This document shows positions 23,746 to 32,281 of a stretch of DNA of 64,000 nt, piece after piece (position 1 is the first letter of the stretch; the number at the start of each line of letters is the position of its first letter). The notes beneath the pieces were generated by a model. That model did no database searches. It was not told where the DNA came from and saw nothing but the letters and a program-made list of their open reading frames with translations. The stretch lies in assembly GCA_963757125.1 (NCBI GenBank), contig CAVWQP010000004.1, positions 248,001 to 312,000 on the forward strand. Direction: 5' to 3'. The DNA is from CAVVSD01 sp963757125 (lineage in GTDB: Bacteria; Actinomycetota; Thermoleophilia; Solirubrobacterales; Solirubrobacteraceae). The translations under genes and the position numbers were made by a program.

Positions 23746-25575
23746 TCAGCCGATCAACACGCCGTCGAAGAAGCCCGCCAGCGCCTCGTGCGCGTCCAGC
23801 GGCAGCAGGTTCGCGACGTACCCGTCGGGCCGCACGACGAGGATGCATCCGTCGCGATCCACGGCCCGCGCATCGAAGATGTCGTCCTCCCGGGGATCGG
23901 GGCAGAAGGCCTTCTCGTAGTCGATGAGGCCGAAGACGCCCTTCCGCGGCAGCAGCGCCGGCGGCAGCGCGTCGACCTCGAGCTCGCGGTGGCCCTGCTG
24001 GAAGACGGCCCGCAGATCGATGACGGCGTCCGGGTCGGCGCCCTCCGGTGTGAAGCGGGCGACGGTGGACTCGATGAACGCGCACAGCGATCCGAGCTGC
24101 ACGCGGTCGGCATCGGCGAAGACGTACACGCGCCACGCGCCGTCGGCCCCGGCCACGTGGCCGAGCTGGACGGGCTTGGCGTCGGCGAGCCGCAGGACGG
24201 GCGCGGAGTGCAGGCGCATCCCGACCGGGAAGCCCTCCGCGAGGTGCTGGTGCGTCGCCTCCGCGGTGATCATCGACGGCGCGTAGCGCGTCGCGACCCC
24301 CGCGGTGAAGCGGCCCTGCGCGACGAAGTACCGCTGGAACTCCTCCGGGTCGACGGCGTCCGCGCGGCCGCTGAAGAGCCTGGAGAACTCGCGGTCGAAG
24401 TCGATGAGCTCCTGCGCGACGGCCTGGCGTTCCGTGGAGTAGGTCCGCAGCAGCTCCGGCCGCGCCCTCCCGCGCAGGACGGCGCCGAGCTTCCACCCGA
24501 GGTTCCAGGCGTCGGCCATGGACACGTTCATGCCCTGGCCCGCCTTGGCGCTGTGCGTGTGGCAGGCGTCGCCGGCGATGAACACCCTGGGGTCGGCCGC
24601 GTCGTCGAACGCGTCGCAGAGCCGCTGGCCGATCTCGTACACCGACCACCACCCGACGTCCTTCACCTCGAACTCGTACGGGCTCAGGATGCGGTTGGCG
24701 ACCGTCGCGAGCTTCTCCGGCGTGACGCTGCGGTCGTCGAGCATCCCGCGGTCCTCGATCTCGTCGAGCTCGAGGTAGACGCGGACGAGGTAGCCGCCCT
24801 CGCGCGGGATGAAGAGGAGGTTGCCCTTCGGGGAGGACACGGCGCACTTCACGCGGATGTCGGGGAAGTCGGTGACGGCGAGGACGTCCATCACGCCCCA
24901 GTGCTCGTTCGTCGCGTCGCCCACCAGCTCACGGCCGATCGCGGTGCGGATCGCGCTTCGCGAGCCGTCGCAGCCCACGACGTACCGCGCCCGGATGGTC
25001 GAGGTCTCCTCCGGGGCGCCCACGTGCTGCAGCGTGACCGTCACCGGCCCGTCGCCGCCGGGGATCTCGACGCCGGTCGCGTGGAGGCCGTAGAACGGGG
25101 TCAGCCGGGACGCCGAGCGCTCCATGTCGTCGCGGAGGTAGGCGAGCATCCGCGCCTGGTTGACGATGACGTGCGGGAACTCCGACAGGCCGTCCTCGAC
25201 GTCCTGGACGCGGCCGGTGCGGACGATCCGGTCCCCATCCTCGGCGTCGGCTCGCCAGAAGGCCGTCTCGTTGACCCAGTACGCCTCGCGCAGCAGACGG
25301 TCGGCGAGGCCGAACGCCTCGAACATCTCCACGGTCCGGCAGGCGACGCCGTCCGCCTGCCCGACCTCGAGCGGCCCGTCCCTGCGATCGACGATCACCG
25401 TCGTGAGATCCGGGAAGCGCGAGAGCTGCGCGGCGAGGACGAGGCCGGCAGGGCCGCAGCCGACGATGAGCACGTCGGCCTCCTCCGGGAGGCCGGGGGT
25501 CCGTCCGGCGACGGACGGGTGGGGATCCTCGACGAGCGGATCGCCGGTGTCGTAGCCGTTGAGATGGAACTGCAT
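23746..25575 (-). CDS. FAD-dependent aromatic-ring monooxygenase (PheA/TfdB, 3-hydroxybenzoate-4-hydroxylase-like)
   Basis: 609 residues, the length of phenol 2-monooxygenase. The three flavin motifs are VLIVGCGPAG near 36, the DG motif VVGCDGSRSAIR near 200 and the GD motif IAGDACHTHSAKAGQGMN near 335. The last 170 residues are the thioredoxin-like C-terminal domain of this subgroup. The enzyme would ortho-hydroxylate a phenol using NADPH and O2. It is single and convergent with the zinc-ribbon gene; the 47-base gap on the other side is shared with the divergent aldo/keto reductase. No ring-cleavage dioxygenase is visible in the window. Confidence 0.92.
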   Translation of the reverse strand: MQFHLNGYDTGDPLVEDPHPSVAGRTPGLPEEADVLIVGCGPAGLVLAAQLSRFPDLTTVIVDRRDGPLEVGQADGVACRTVEMFEAFGLADRLLREAYWVNETAFWRADAEDGDRIVRTGRVQDVEDGLSEFPHVIVNQARMLAYLRDDMERSASRLTPFYGLHATGVEIPGGDGPVTVTLQHVGAPEETSTIRARYVVGCDGSRSAIRTAIGRELVGDATNEHWGVMDVLAVTDFPDIRVKCAVSSPKGNLLFIPREGGYLVRVYLELDEIEDRGMLDDRSVTPEKLATVANRILSPYEFEVKDVGWWSVYEIGQRLCDAFDDAADPRVFIAGDACHTHSAKAGQGMNVSMADAWNLGWKLGAVLRGRARPELLRTYSTERQAVAQELIDFDREFSRLFSGRADAVDPEEFQRYFVAQGRFTAGVATRYAPSMITAEATHQHLAEGFPVGMRLHSAPVLRLADAKPVQLGHVAGADGAWRVYVFADADRVQLGSLCAFIESTVARFTPEGADPDAVIDLRAVFQQGHRELEVDALPPALLPRKGVFGLIDYEKAFCPDPREDDIFDARAVDRDGCILVVRPDGYVANLLPLDAHEALAGFFDGVLIG

Positions 25576-25622
25576 CGTCCAGCGTTCCTTCCCACCTGGG
25601 GCCGAGGCGTAGCGTCCGGGAC

Positions 25623-26487
25623 GTGAAGCCGCCGCCGGACCTGCGCATCGGACTCGGGTGCATGCGCCTGTCGACCGATCCGGACCGCGACGAGGAGCGG
25701 GCGCTCGCGACGATCGCCGCCGCGGTCGACGCCGGGGTGACGGTGTTCGACACCGGCGCGCGCCTACGGGGACAACGAGCGGCTGCTCGCCCGTGCGCTC
25801 CGGCGCTGCGGCGCGGAGCGCGACGCACGCGTCGTGACGAAGGGAGGCATGTCACGGCCGTCGGGCGGTTGGGTGCCCGACGGGCGCGCGAAGACGATCC
25901 TCGCCGACTGCGAGGCGAGCCTCGCCGAGCTGGACGGGGTGGAGATCGACCTCCTCCTCATCCACGCCCCGGACCCACGGACGCCCTGGCGCACCACGGT
26001 CCGCGCGCTCTCCCGCCTCGTCGACGACGGGCTCGTGCGCCGGGTCGGCGTGTGCAACGTCAACCGCGACCAGCTCGACGAGGCGCTCGCGCTCGCCCCG
26101 ATCTCCGCCGTGCAGGTCGCCCTCAGCGTCCTCGACGACCGCGCGCTGCGCGGTGGCGTCGTGGAGCGGTGCGTGGAGGCCGGCGTGACGGTGATGGCGC
26201 ACTCTCCGCTCGGCGGCCCGCGCGGGGCGAGGACGCTCGGCCGCCGACCGGCGCTGGCCGACGTCGCGGCCGCGCGCGGCGTGACCCCGGCCGAGGTCGC
26301 GCTCGCGTGGCTCCTAGATCTGTCGCCGCTTGTGCTCGCGATCCCCGGGGCGCGCCGCCCGGAGACCGCGCGGTCGGCGGCGGCCGCGGCGGGGCTCCGC
26401 CTCGATGACGGCGAGCGCACCAGCGCTCGCGCAGGCGTTCGGCGGGCTTCGCTCTGTACCCGCGGAGCGACCGGCTGCGTCCGGTGA
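25623..26487 (+). pseudogene. Aldo/keto reductase, frameshifted
   Basis: Begins at GTG 25623 with GLGCMRLST and DAGVTVFDT, then the frame breaks at the GGCGCGCGCC run (25755-25764). Dropping one G restores FDTARAYGDNERLLARAL and the rest continues in the second frame through VVTKGGM, LLLIHAPD, GVCNVNRDQL and AHSPLGG to a stop at 26487. The catalytic Asp-Tyr of the family (FDTA..Y) and the HAP motif are then all present, about 287 residues in total. The single-base change in a GC run could be an assembly error. Its last 83 bases overlap the P-loop kinase gene. Confidence 0.8.
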
Positions 26488-27337
26488 CGCGGAGGTCGTG
26501 GTCGTCATGGGCATCCCGGGCGCCGGCAAGAGCCGGATCGCGGAGGACCTCGCCGGCCGCGGCTACGCCCGCCTGAACCGCGACGAGCGGGGTGGCTCGC
26601 TCCGGGAGCTCGCCGACGCGCTCGAGGAAGGGCTCGCGTCCGGCGCCCGGCGTGTCGTGCTCGACAACACCTACCTCACGCGCGCGTCGCGAAGCCACGT
26701 GATCGACGCCGCGCGCCGGCACGGGCTGCCGGTGCGGTGCATCTGGCTGGACACGCCACTCGCGCAGGCGCAGGTCAACCTCATCGAGCGCGTGCTCGAC
26801 CGCGCGGGCTCGCTCCCGGGCCCCGACGAGCTGCGCGTCCTGGCGCGCCGCGGGGACGGCGTGCTCACGCCGACGTCGCAGATGCGCGCCCGTCGCGAGC
26901 TCGAGCCGCCGTCGGACGACGAGGGATGGGCCGTCCTGGAGCAGGCGCCGTTCGTCCGGGCGCCGCGGTCTCCGGCCGGCGTCGCCGGCGTGTTCGTGGC
27001 GGCCGCAGCTCTGGACTCGCCGGACTGGAGGAGCGAGGTGGACCCAACCGCGCCGCACCTGCTGTTCGACTGGCGGCCGGGCGACGATCCCGACGCGCTC
27101 GCCCCCGCCGTCGACGAGCTCGCGGCGGAGCTCTCCGGCCCGGTGGAGGGCGCGGTGTGCACCCACCCGGGCGGACCGCCGAGCTGCTGGTGCCGGCCGC
27201 CGCTGCCAGGGCTGCCGATGGCGTTCGCGCGAGCGCACGGCGTGGATCCGGCCCGCTCCGTTCTCGTCGGCGTCAGCGCCGCCCACCGCACGCTCGCCGC
27301 GACGCTCGGCGCCCGCTACGTCGACCTCGGCAACTGA
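26405..27337 (+). CDS. P-loop polynucleotide-kinase-like domain fused to a degenerate HAD-IIIA phosphatase domain
   Basis: 310 residues from ATG 26405. Residues 30-185 are a PNK/ATPase-type kinase: P-loop GIPGAGKS (36-43), RLNRDERGG, and VVLDNTYLTRASR, as in the 5'-kinase half of T4 polynucleotide kinase. Residues 190-308 look like a HisB/GmhB-type HAD domain: CTHPGG...CWC zinc-type ligands (Cys252, His254, Cys261, Cys263) and PLPGL are kept, but the DxD nucleophile motif is Ala-Ala-Ala (199-201), CRKP is CRPP, and the two motif-IV Asp are Val290 and His294. So the phosphatase should be dead. Nucleic acid end repair is the family role; the substrate here is unknown. Confidence 0.82.
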   Translation: MTASAPALAQAFGGLRSVPAERPAASGDAEVVVVMGIPGAGKSRIAEDLAGRGYARLNRDERGGSLRELADALEEGLASGARRVVLDNTYLTRASRSHVIDAARRHGLPVRCIWLDTPLAQAQVNLIERVLDRAGSLPGPDELRVLARRGDGVLTPTSQMRARRELEPPSDDEGWAVLEQAPFVRAPRSPAGVAGVFVAAAALDSPDWRSEVDPTAPHLLFDWRPGDDPDALAPAVDELAAELSGPVEGAVCTHPGGPPSCWCRPPLPGLPMAFARAHGVDPARSVLVGVSAAHRTLAATLGARYVDLGN

Positions 27338-27377
27338 CCCCGTCTGATCTACTGCGCCGACCCAGGAGAGGAGGAGC

Positions 27378-28796
27378 ATGCGGGTCGACGAGTACTCGGC
27401 GCACGACGCCGTCGGGCTGGGGCAGCTGCTCCGCGCCGGCGATGTCAGCGAGGGTGAGGTGGTGACGGTCGCGCGCGAAGCGATCGCTGCGGTCGACGGC
27501 ACGCTGAACGCGCTGGCGATGCCGCTGTTCGACGCGCCGCTGGACCACGCCGCCGACGGGCCGTTCGCCGGCGTCCCGTTCCTCATCAAGAACTCCGGCC
27601 CTGTCGCCGAGGGCGTGCCGTTCACGATGGGAAGCGATCTCTTCGAGGGCGCCGTCGCTCCGTGCGACCTGGAGATCATGCGCCGCTTCCGCGCCGCCGG
27701 GCTGGCGACGCTCGGCGTCACGAACGTCCCCGAGATGGTCATCAGCTTCGCGACCGAGTCCCGCCGCCACGGCGTCACACGCAACCCCTGGGATCCGGCG
27801 CGCGGCGCCGGCGGGTCGAGCGGCGGCTCGGCCGCGCTCGTCGCGGCCGGCTGCGTCCCCGTGGCGCACGGCAACGACGGAGCCGGCTCGATCCGCATCC
27901 CTGCGTCCTGCTGCGGGCTCGTCGGCCTGAAGCCGAGCCGTGGCCGCACGCCGGCCGGTCCACACCAGACCGAGCTGCTCTTCGGTCTGGCCTACGAGTT
28001 CGCGCTGGCGCGGACCGTGCGCGACGTGGCCCACCTGCTCGATGCCGTCCACGGGGCCGGCCTCGGCGACAAGGTCATGGCGATCCCGCCGGCGAGGCCG
28101 TTCGCAGACGAGGTCGGTGCCCCGCCTCCCGTGCTGCGCGTCGCGCTCGCGACCGCCGCCTTCTCAGGGGTCCCCGTGGACCCGGAGTGCGCGCAGGCCG
28201 CGCAGGCGGTCGCGGCGCACCTGTCCAGCACCGGACACCAGGTGGGCGAGGCGAGCCCGGCCATCGACGCGGACCTCGTGCGGGAGGTCTACGACTCGAT
28301 CACGCTCGTCGCGCTCGCCGGGGTGCCGGAGATCGCGCCCGTGACGCCGGGGCCGGACACCGCCGAGGGCACGACGCTGGCCGCGTTCGAGCGCGCGCGC
28401 ACGCTCACCGCCGTCGAGATCGGCCGCGGCTTCCGCGCGTTCCACGCGGTCGCGCGGTCAGCAGCGCTGTTCTTCGAGGACTTCGACCTGCTGGTCACGC
28501 CGACCCTCGCCCACCCGCCGTGGGAGCACGGACGGCTCGAGTACGACCGCCCCGGCCGCTCCATGGGCTCGTGGATCGACGCGATCTTCGAATACGGGCC
28601 GTTCACCGCACCGTTCAACATCGGCGGGCAGCCGGCGATCAGCGTGCCGACCGGGCAGAGCGCCGACGGCCTGCCGATCGGCGTGCAGATCGTCGCCGCA
28701 CACGGTCGGGAGGACCTGCTCCTCCGGATCGCCGCGGAGCTCGAGGAGGCGCTGCCGTGGGCCGACCGGCGCCCCCGCGTGCACGCCGCCGCCTAG
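27378..28796 (+). CDS. Amidase-signature family amidase
   Basis: 472 residues with the Ser-cisSer-Lys triad readable as Lys71 (FLIKNS), Ser147 (GGSSGGSAAL) and Ser171 (GNDGAGSIRIPAS). Spacing between the two Ser is the normal 24. The sequence KPSRGRTP and late FNIGGQPAISVPTG are also typical. It hydrolyses a carboxamide; the substrate cannot be inferred (GatA is unlikely, as gatB/gatC are absent and the C terminus differs). Ribosome site AGGAGAGGAGG before ATG 27378. It converges with, and overlaps by four bases, the histidine kinase. Confidence 0.92.
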   Translation: MRVDEYSAHDAVGLGQLLRAGDVSEGEVVTVAREAIAAVDGTLNALAMPLFDAPLDHAADGPFAGVPFLIKNSGPVAEGVPFTMGSDLFEGAVAPCDLEIMRRFRAAGLATLGVTNVPEMVISFATESRRHGVTRNPWDPARGAGGSSGGSAALVAAGCVPVAHGNDGAGSIRIPASCCGLVGLKPSRGRTPAGPHQTELLFGLAYEFALARTVRDVAHLLDAVHGAGLGDKVMAIPPARPFADEVGAPPPVLRVALATAAFSGVPVDPECAQAAQAVAAHLSSTGHQVGEASPAIDADLVREVYDSITLVALAGVPEIAPVTPGPDTAEGTTLAAFERARTLTAVEIGRGFRAFHAVARSAALFFEDFDLLVTPTLAHPPWEHGRLEYDRPGRSMGSWIDAIFEYGPFTAPFNIGGQPAISVPTGQSADGLPIGVQIVAAHGREDLLLRIAAELEEALPWADRRPRVHAAA

Positions 28797-29923
28797 GCCG
28801 GGAGCGTGAACGAGAAGGCGCTGCCGCCGCCCTCGGCGGGCTCGACCCAGATGACGCCGCCGTGCGCCTCGACGACGCGCCGGCAGACCGCCAGGCCGAT
28901 CCCGCTGCCGTCGGGTGCGCCGCTCACGCGCGAGAACATGTCGAAGATCCGCGTCGCCTGGTCGGCCTCGACGCCGATGCCGTTGTCGCGCACGGTGACG
29001 ACCCACTCGTCCTCGCGGCGCCGCGCGGAGACGTGGACGCGCGGCGGCTGCTCGCCGCGGAACTTGACCGCGTTACCGATGAGGTTCTGCAGGACGCGGC
29101 GCAGATGGCGCGGATCCCCGTCGAGGACCGGCAGTGGGTCGCTTCGCACGCTCGCCCCCGCCTCCGCGAGCTGCGGTCGGAGGTCCTCGCCGACCTCGGC
29201 CAGCAGCGCGCCGAGGTCGATCCGCTCGCTGCGCAGCTCGCCCGCACGCGAGTAGGACAGGACGCCGTCGATGAGCTCGTGGGCCCGCTCCGTCGTCTCG
29301 CGCAGCAACCGGAGCACGTCGGCGGCGGGCGGCTCCTCGGCGCGTCGCTCCAGCATCGAGACCAGGTGGGCGATGCCGATGACCGGCTCGCGCAGATCGT
29401 GGGCGACGAGGTCGGCGAAGTTGCGCAGCTCGGCCTCGTTGCGCCGCTGCTCGGTGATGTCGGTCAGGACGATGAGCAGCCCGCCGCCGAGGCGCGCGAC
29501 GCGCTGCATGTAGGTGCCGAGCATGTAGCCGTCGCCGAACGGGGTGTCGTAGACGATCTCGCGGACCCAGGACCTCCCGGTCTCGCAGACGGCGACCCAC
29601 TCCGTGAACGCGCGGCTGCCGCGCATCCGGGGCAGCGCCTCCAGCAGCGTGTAGCGATCGCGGGTCGCCGCGGGCAGCCGGAAGCTGCGCAGCATCGTGG
29701 GGTTGCCGTAGCCCAGCGCGAAGTCGACGACCTCGCCGGCGTCGTCGCGCAGCGGCCACACGATGCCGATCGCATCGGGGAAGCCCTCCAGGAGCGCGCG
29801 GAAGCCGGCGGCACCCTGCGCCCCCAGCAGCGCCTCGAGCCTCGGATCGGCTCCCCACCGCTCCGGCTCGGCGTCGGAGCCCGGCTCGCTCACGCGGCCC
29901 AGCATAGATCGCGCCGAGGTCAT
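28793..29923 (-). CDS. PAS-domain sensor histidine kinase
   Basis: 376 residues, soluble. A PAS-like sensor (about 35-145) reads FRALLEGFPDAIGIVWPL ... GLLIVLTDITEQ. HisKA has the H-box ADLVAHDLREPV near residue 170, and the ATPase has NLIGNAVKF, DNGIGV, MFSRV and GSGIGLAVCRRVVE. It resembles bacteriophytochrome-type and other soluble HWE/HisKA kinases. No response regulator is adjacent. The start ATG 29923 overlaps the stop of the upstream SWEET-like gene, so the kinase is translated with it and with the SpeD-like gene, suggesting that it senses a state linked to those proteins. Confidence 0.9.
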   Translation of the reverse strand: MTSARSMLGRVSEPGSDAEPERWGADPRLEALLGAQGAAGFRALLEGFPDAIGIVWPLRDDAGEVVDFALGYGNPTMLRSFRLPAATRDRYTLLEALPRMRGSRAFTEWVAVCETGRSWVREIVYDTPFGDGYMLGTYMQRVARLGGGLLIVLTDITEQRRNEAELRNFADLVAHDLREPVIGIAHLVSMLERRAEEPPAADVLRLLRETTERAHELIDGVLSYSRAGELRSERIDLGALLAEVGEDLRPQLAEAGASVRSDPLPVLDGDPRHLRRVLQNLIGNAVKFRGEQPPRVHVSARRREDEWVVTVRDNGIGVEADQATRIFDMFSRVSGAPDGSGIGLAVCRRVVEAHGGVIWVEPAEGGGSAFSFTLPA

Positions 29924-30525
29924 CGCACGAGCGCGGACGCCGGGGCTGTCACGTCACGCGCCCGCGCCACGCAGATCAGCAGCGCGATCGCGCCGTTGAC
30001 GACGCAGTAGTAGACGGGGTACAGCAGCAGCGAGGCGTCGAGCGCCCCGACGGCGCCCGCCGCGAGGCCGCCCCCGACGCTCGCCAGCGCGAACGTGACG
30101 AGCGTCTCGGACTCGGGCTCCCGGTAGGTCTTGGGCACCATCATCGCCGCCGCGAGGACGTCCGCGACGATCACGCAGCCGGTCGCGACCAGCGGCTCCC
30201 CGGCGACGAGCCACGCGACCACGCCACCCCCCGCGATCGCGATGAGCAGCCGGTCCGTGCGGCTCAGCCCGCCCACGCCCCAGCGGATGGACAGCACGAA
30301 GATCCCGCAGGTCAGCACGGCCTGGACCGCCGCCATGACCAGGCTCCACGACGCGCCGTCGGCGTACTGCGACAGGCACACGACGACGGCCAGCACACCC
30401 CAGATGAGCCACGTCCCCCGGTGCGGCCGCGTCGCCCCGCGCAGCGTGTCGCGCACGTAGGGGATCGTGTCGGCCACCCCGACCGCCGCCGCCAGCAGTC
30501 CGAGGATCGCGGCGTGGTCGGTCAT
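29920..30525 (-). CDS. Seven-TM PQ-loop/SWEET-like membrane protein
   Basis: 201 residues with seven hydrophobic helices and a two-fold internal repeat: ADTIPYVRDTLRG in the first helix-loop and ADVLAAAMMVPKTYREPES in the fifth. This 3+1+3 layout is that of SWEET and PQ-loop transporters, with PY and PK at the PQ positions. The family members move sugars, amino acids or other small solutes. It is coupled by ATGA overlaps on both sides, to the SpeD-like gene upstream and the histidine kinase downstream, so it may move or sense the SpeD product. That link is inference. Confidence 0.75.
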   Translation of the reverse strand: MTDHAAILGLLAAAVGVADTIPYVRDTLRGATRPHRGTWLIWGVLAVVVCLSQYADGASWSLVMAAVQAVLTCGIFVLSIRWGVGGLSRTDRLLIAIAGGGVVAWLVAGEPLVATGCVIVADVLAAAMMVPKTYREPESETLVTFALASVGGGLAAGAVGALDASLLLYPVYYCVVNGAIALLICVARARDVTAPASALVR

Positions 30526-30911
30526 CGCTCCAGCAGCGTCACGGTCGACGTGCCGCCGAAGTGGGCCCGGACGACCTCGGCGACGACGTCGCCGTCGAAG
30601 GCGCGGCACGAGAAGACGTCGACGAAGCAGCGGCCGCCCATCTCGTCGGCGTGGACGGTGATCGAGCTCGTCTCGATGAACTGCAGCGCCGACCAGCCCT
30701 CGAGGGCGCCGACGCCGAAGCGCTCGATCAGCAGCGGCCCGTGGGCGCGCATCCCGATGGCCTCGATGACCGCCGGCACGCACCGGCGGATGGTGTCCGG
30801 ATCGGCGAGCCGCGCGCGGTCTCCGTCGTGCAGATCGACCGCGGCGAGCATGCCCCAGGGCTCGGTGGCGGGCAGCGTCGCGCGGGCGGGGAGCTTCGTC
30901 GTCGAGTGCAT
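30522..30911 (-). CDS. S-adenosylmethionine decarboxylase-like pyruvoyl proenzyme (SpeD family)
   Basis: 129 residues, the size of bacterial class 1b SpeD. The self-cleavage and catalytic residues align: Ser82 (pyruvoyl precursor, in TSSITVH), His87 and Cys102 (VDVFSC). The residue before the scissile bond is Thr81, where Glu is usual. SpeD makes decarboxylated AdoMet for spermidine; related proteins have evolved into arginine or ornithine decarboxylases, so the substrate is open. No spermidine synthase (speE) is in the window. It heads a three-gene operon with the SWEET-like protein and a histidine kinase, behind three 11-bp repeats. Confidence 0.85.
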   Translation of the reverse strand: MHSTTKLPARATLPATEPWGMLAAVDLHDGDRARLADPDTIRRCVPAVIEAIGMRAHGPLLIERFGVGALEGWSALQFIETSSITVHADEMGGRCFVDVFSCRAFDGDVVAEVVRAHFGGTSTVTLLER

Positions 30912-30931
30912 GCCGCAAGGCTCGCCTCGGC

Positions 30932-30960
30932 CGCTTACAGGACGCTTGCAGATCGCTTAC
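30932..30960 (-). promoter_or_regulatory. Three CGCTTRC direct repeats with 11-bp period (candidate response-regulator boxes)
   Basis: CGCTTAC (30932-30938), CGCTTGC (30943-30949) and CGCTTAC (30954-30960) recur every 11 bases between the divergent SpeD-like and FAD-monooxygenase genes. Heptamers at 11-base spacing are the binding pattern of PhoB/PhoP-type regulators, for example the actinobacterial PHO box, though the heptamer itself is different. On the minus strand it reads GTAAGCG. Confidence 0.55.
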
Positions 30961-31025
30961 GCGAGCGGCGCAGCGCCCGGAACGGTAGGGTCGGCAAGGC
31001 GCGCGGCTCGAGGTGAGGAGATCCA

Positions 31026-32270
31026 GTGGGCGAGCAATCCGGCCTCGGGATCCCCGGGGCCGTCACACGGTCGGGTCGGGTGCACGTGCTCGGCGCAGGC
31101 CCCGTCGGTCTCCTGCTGACGGCATTGCTGCAACCGATGGACGGCCTGTCGGTGCACCTGTACGAGAAGCGCCGTGAGTACACGCGCACGCGGATGGTCC
31201 GGCTCGCCGAGTACCTCGTCGCGGACTCGACCGACGGCTACCGCGCCGACAACTTCGACGGCGACAACATCGAGGCCGTGTTCGATCCCGCGGAGCTCGC
31301 GGAGGGGCTCGCGTTCAAGGGGACCATCCCCTCCGACCTCATGGCGCTCCTCAGCCAGTGGGTGCAGGGGTTCGTCCCGCTCAACGAGATCGAGCGCTCC
31401 GTCAGCGAGCTCATCGACGCACGCACCGCACATCCGGTGGAGCGGACCGTCGGCGTGCTGACGGCCGAGGACGCGCTCGCGATGGTCGAGCCCGGCGACC
31501 TCGTCATCGACTGCACGGGCAGCAAATCCCTGCTCCGCGACCACCTGACGCTCGGCGCAGGCGACGTCGTCCGCGAGGCGAACACGCTCAGCTTCGTGTT
31601 CGAGCACGCGCTCGTCGTCACGTTCCTCTACGGCCAGACCTACGTCTGCAACGAGTACTGCAAGTACTACAAGAACGTCGAGAACCCGCGCTACAAGTTC
31701 ATCCCGATGGTGCATCGCGTGTGTCACGACGGCGACGTCAGCCACGTGACGGGCATCGTCAGCATCAGCGCCGAGGAGTACGAGGCGATGCCGAAGCAGT
31801 TCGACGGGGAGTGGCTGCGCGAGAACTTCCCCGGCGTGGCACAGTCGATGGACCGGTTCATCGACAAGGTCAAGGAGGAGACGAACGGCGAGCTCGTCGG
31901 CGACCTCGAGGTCATCCGGATCCCGCTCAACCTCTATCGCGCGCGCAACGTCACCAGCCGTCAGTGGGCCACGGCGGGCCCGAGCGACCACCCGCTCGCC
32001 ACCACACCGGTGTTCCTGACCGGCGACTCGGCCATCGGCTCTCCGTACTTCCAGTCGATCTCGCTGGGCTTCGAGTGCGCGATGCACCTGGCGTCGCTCG
32101 TCGCGCAGCCGGACCTCTCGCCGGCCGACATGCTCGATCGCTACGAGCAGTACATCTACAAGCAGTGGCTCCGCGTCTATATGCAGAGCAAGATGATCAA
32201 GAACAACAAGGATCTGTTCGAGTCCCTCGACGACCCGGTCGCACTGCTCAACCAGCTGCACATCTACTAG
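31026..32270 (+). CDS. FAD-dependent oxidoreductase (kynurenine-monooxygenase-like)
   Basis: 414 residues from GTG 31026 behind GGTGAGGAG. The FAD-binding motif VHVLGAGPVGLLLTALL begins at residue 19, an ATG-type DCTGSKSLLRD segment follows and the GD motif LTGDSAIGSPYFQSISLGFE is near 345. The layout is of class A flavin monooxygenases, with unusually aromatic and charged segments (EYCKYYKNVENPRYKF) in the middle. A family-specific substrate is not evident. It is 11 bases upstream of the peroxiredoxin-cNMP fusion and surely co-transcribed, which suggests the peroxiredoxin deals with H2O2 leaking from this enzyme. Confidence 0.82.
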   Translation: MGEQSGLGIPGAVTRSGRVHVLGAGPVGLLLTALLQPMDGLSVHLYEKRREYTRTRMVRLAEYLVADSTDGYRADNFDGDNIEAVFDPAELAEGLAFKGTIPSDLMALLSQWVQGFVPLNEIERSVSELIDARTAHPVERTVGVLTAEDALAMVEPGDLVIDCTGSKSLLRDHLTLGAGDVVREANTLSFVFEHALVVTFLYGQTYVCNEYCKYYKNVENPRYKFIPMVHRVCHDGDVSHVTGIVSISAEEYEAMPKQFDGEWLRENFPGVAQSMDRFIDKVKEETNGELVGDLEVIRIPLNLYRARNVTSRQWATAGPSDHPLATTPVFLTGDSAIGSPYFQSISLGFECAMHLASLVAQPDLSPADMLDRYEQYIYKQWLRVYMQSKMIKNNKDLFESLDDPVALLNQLHIY

Positions 32271-32281
32271 AGGGGCCCCGA

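Noticed and set aside
27378..28796. GatA subunit of the tRNA amidotransferase.
   Set aside because: No gatB or gatC nearby and the C-terminal region does not look like GatA; called a general amidase.
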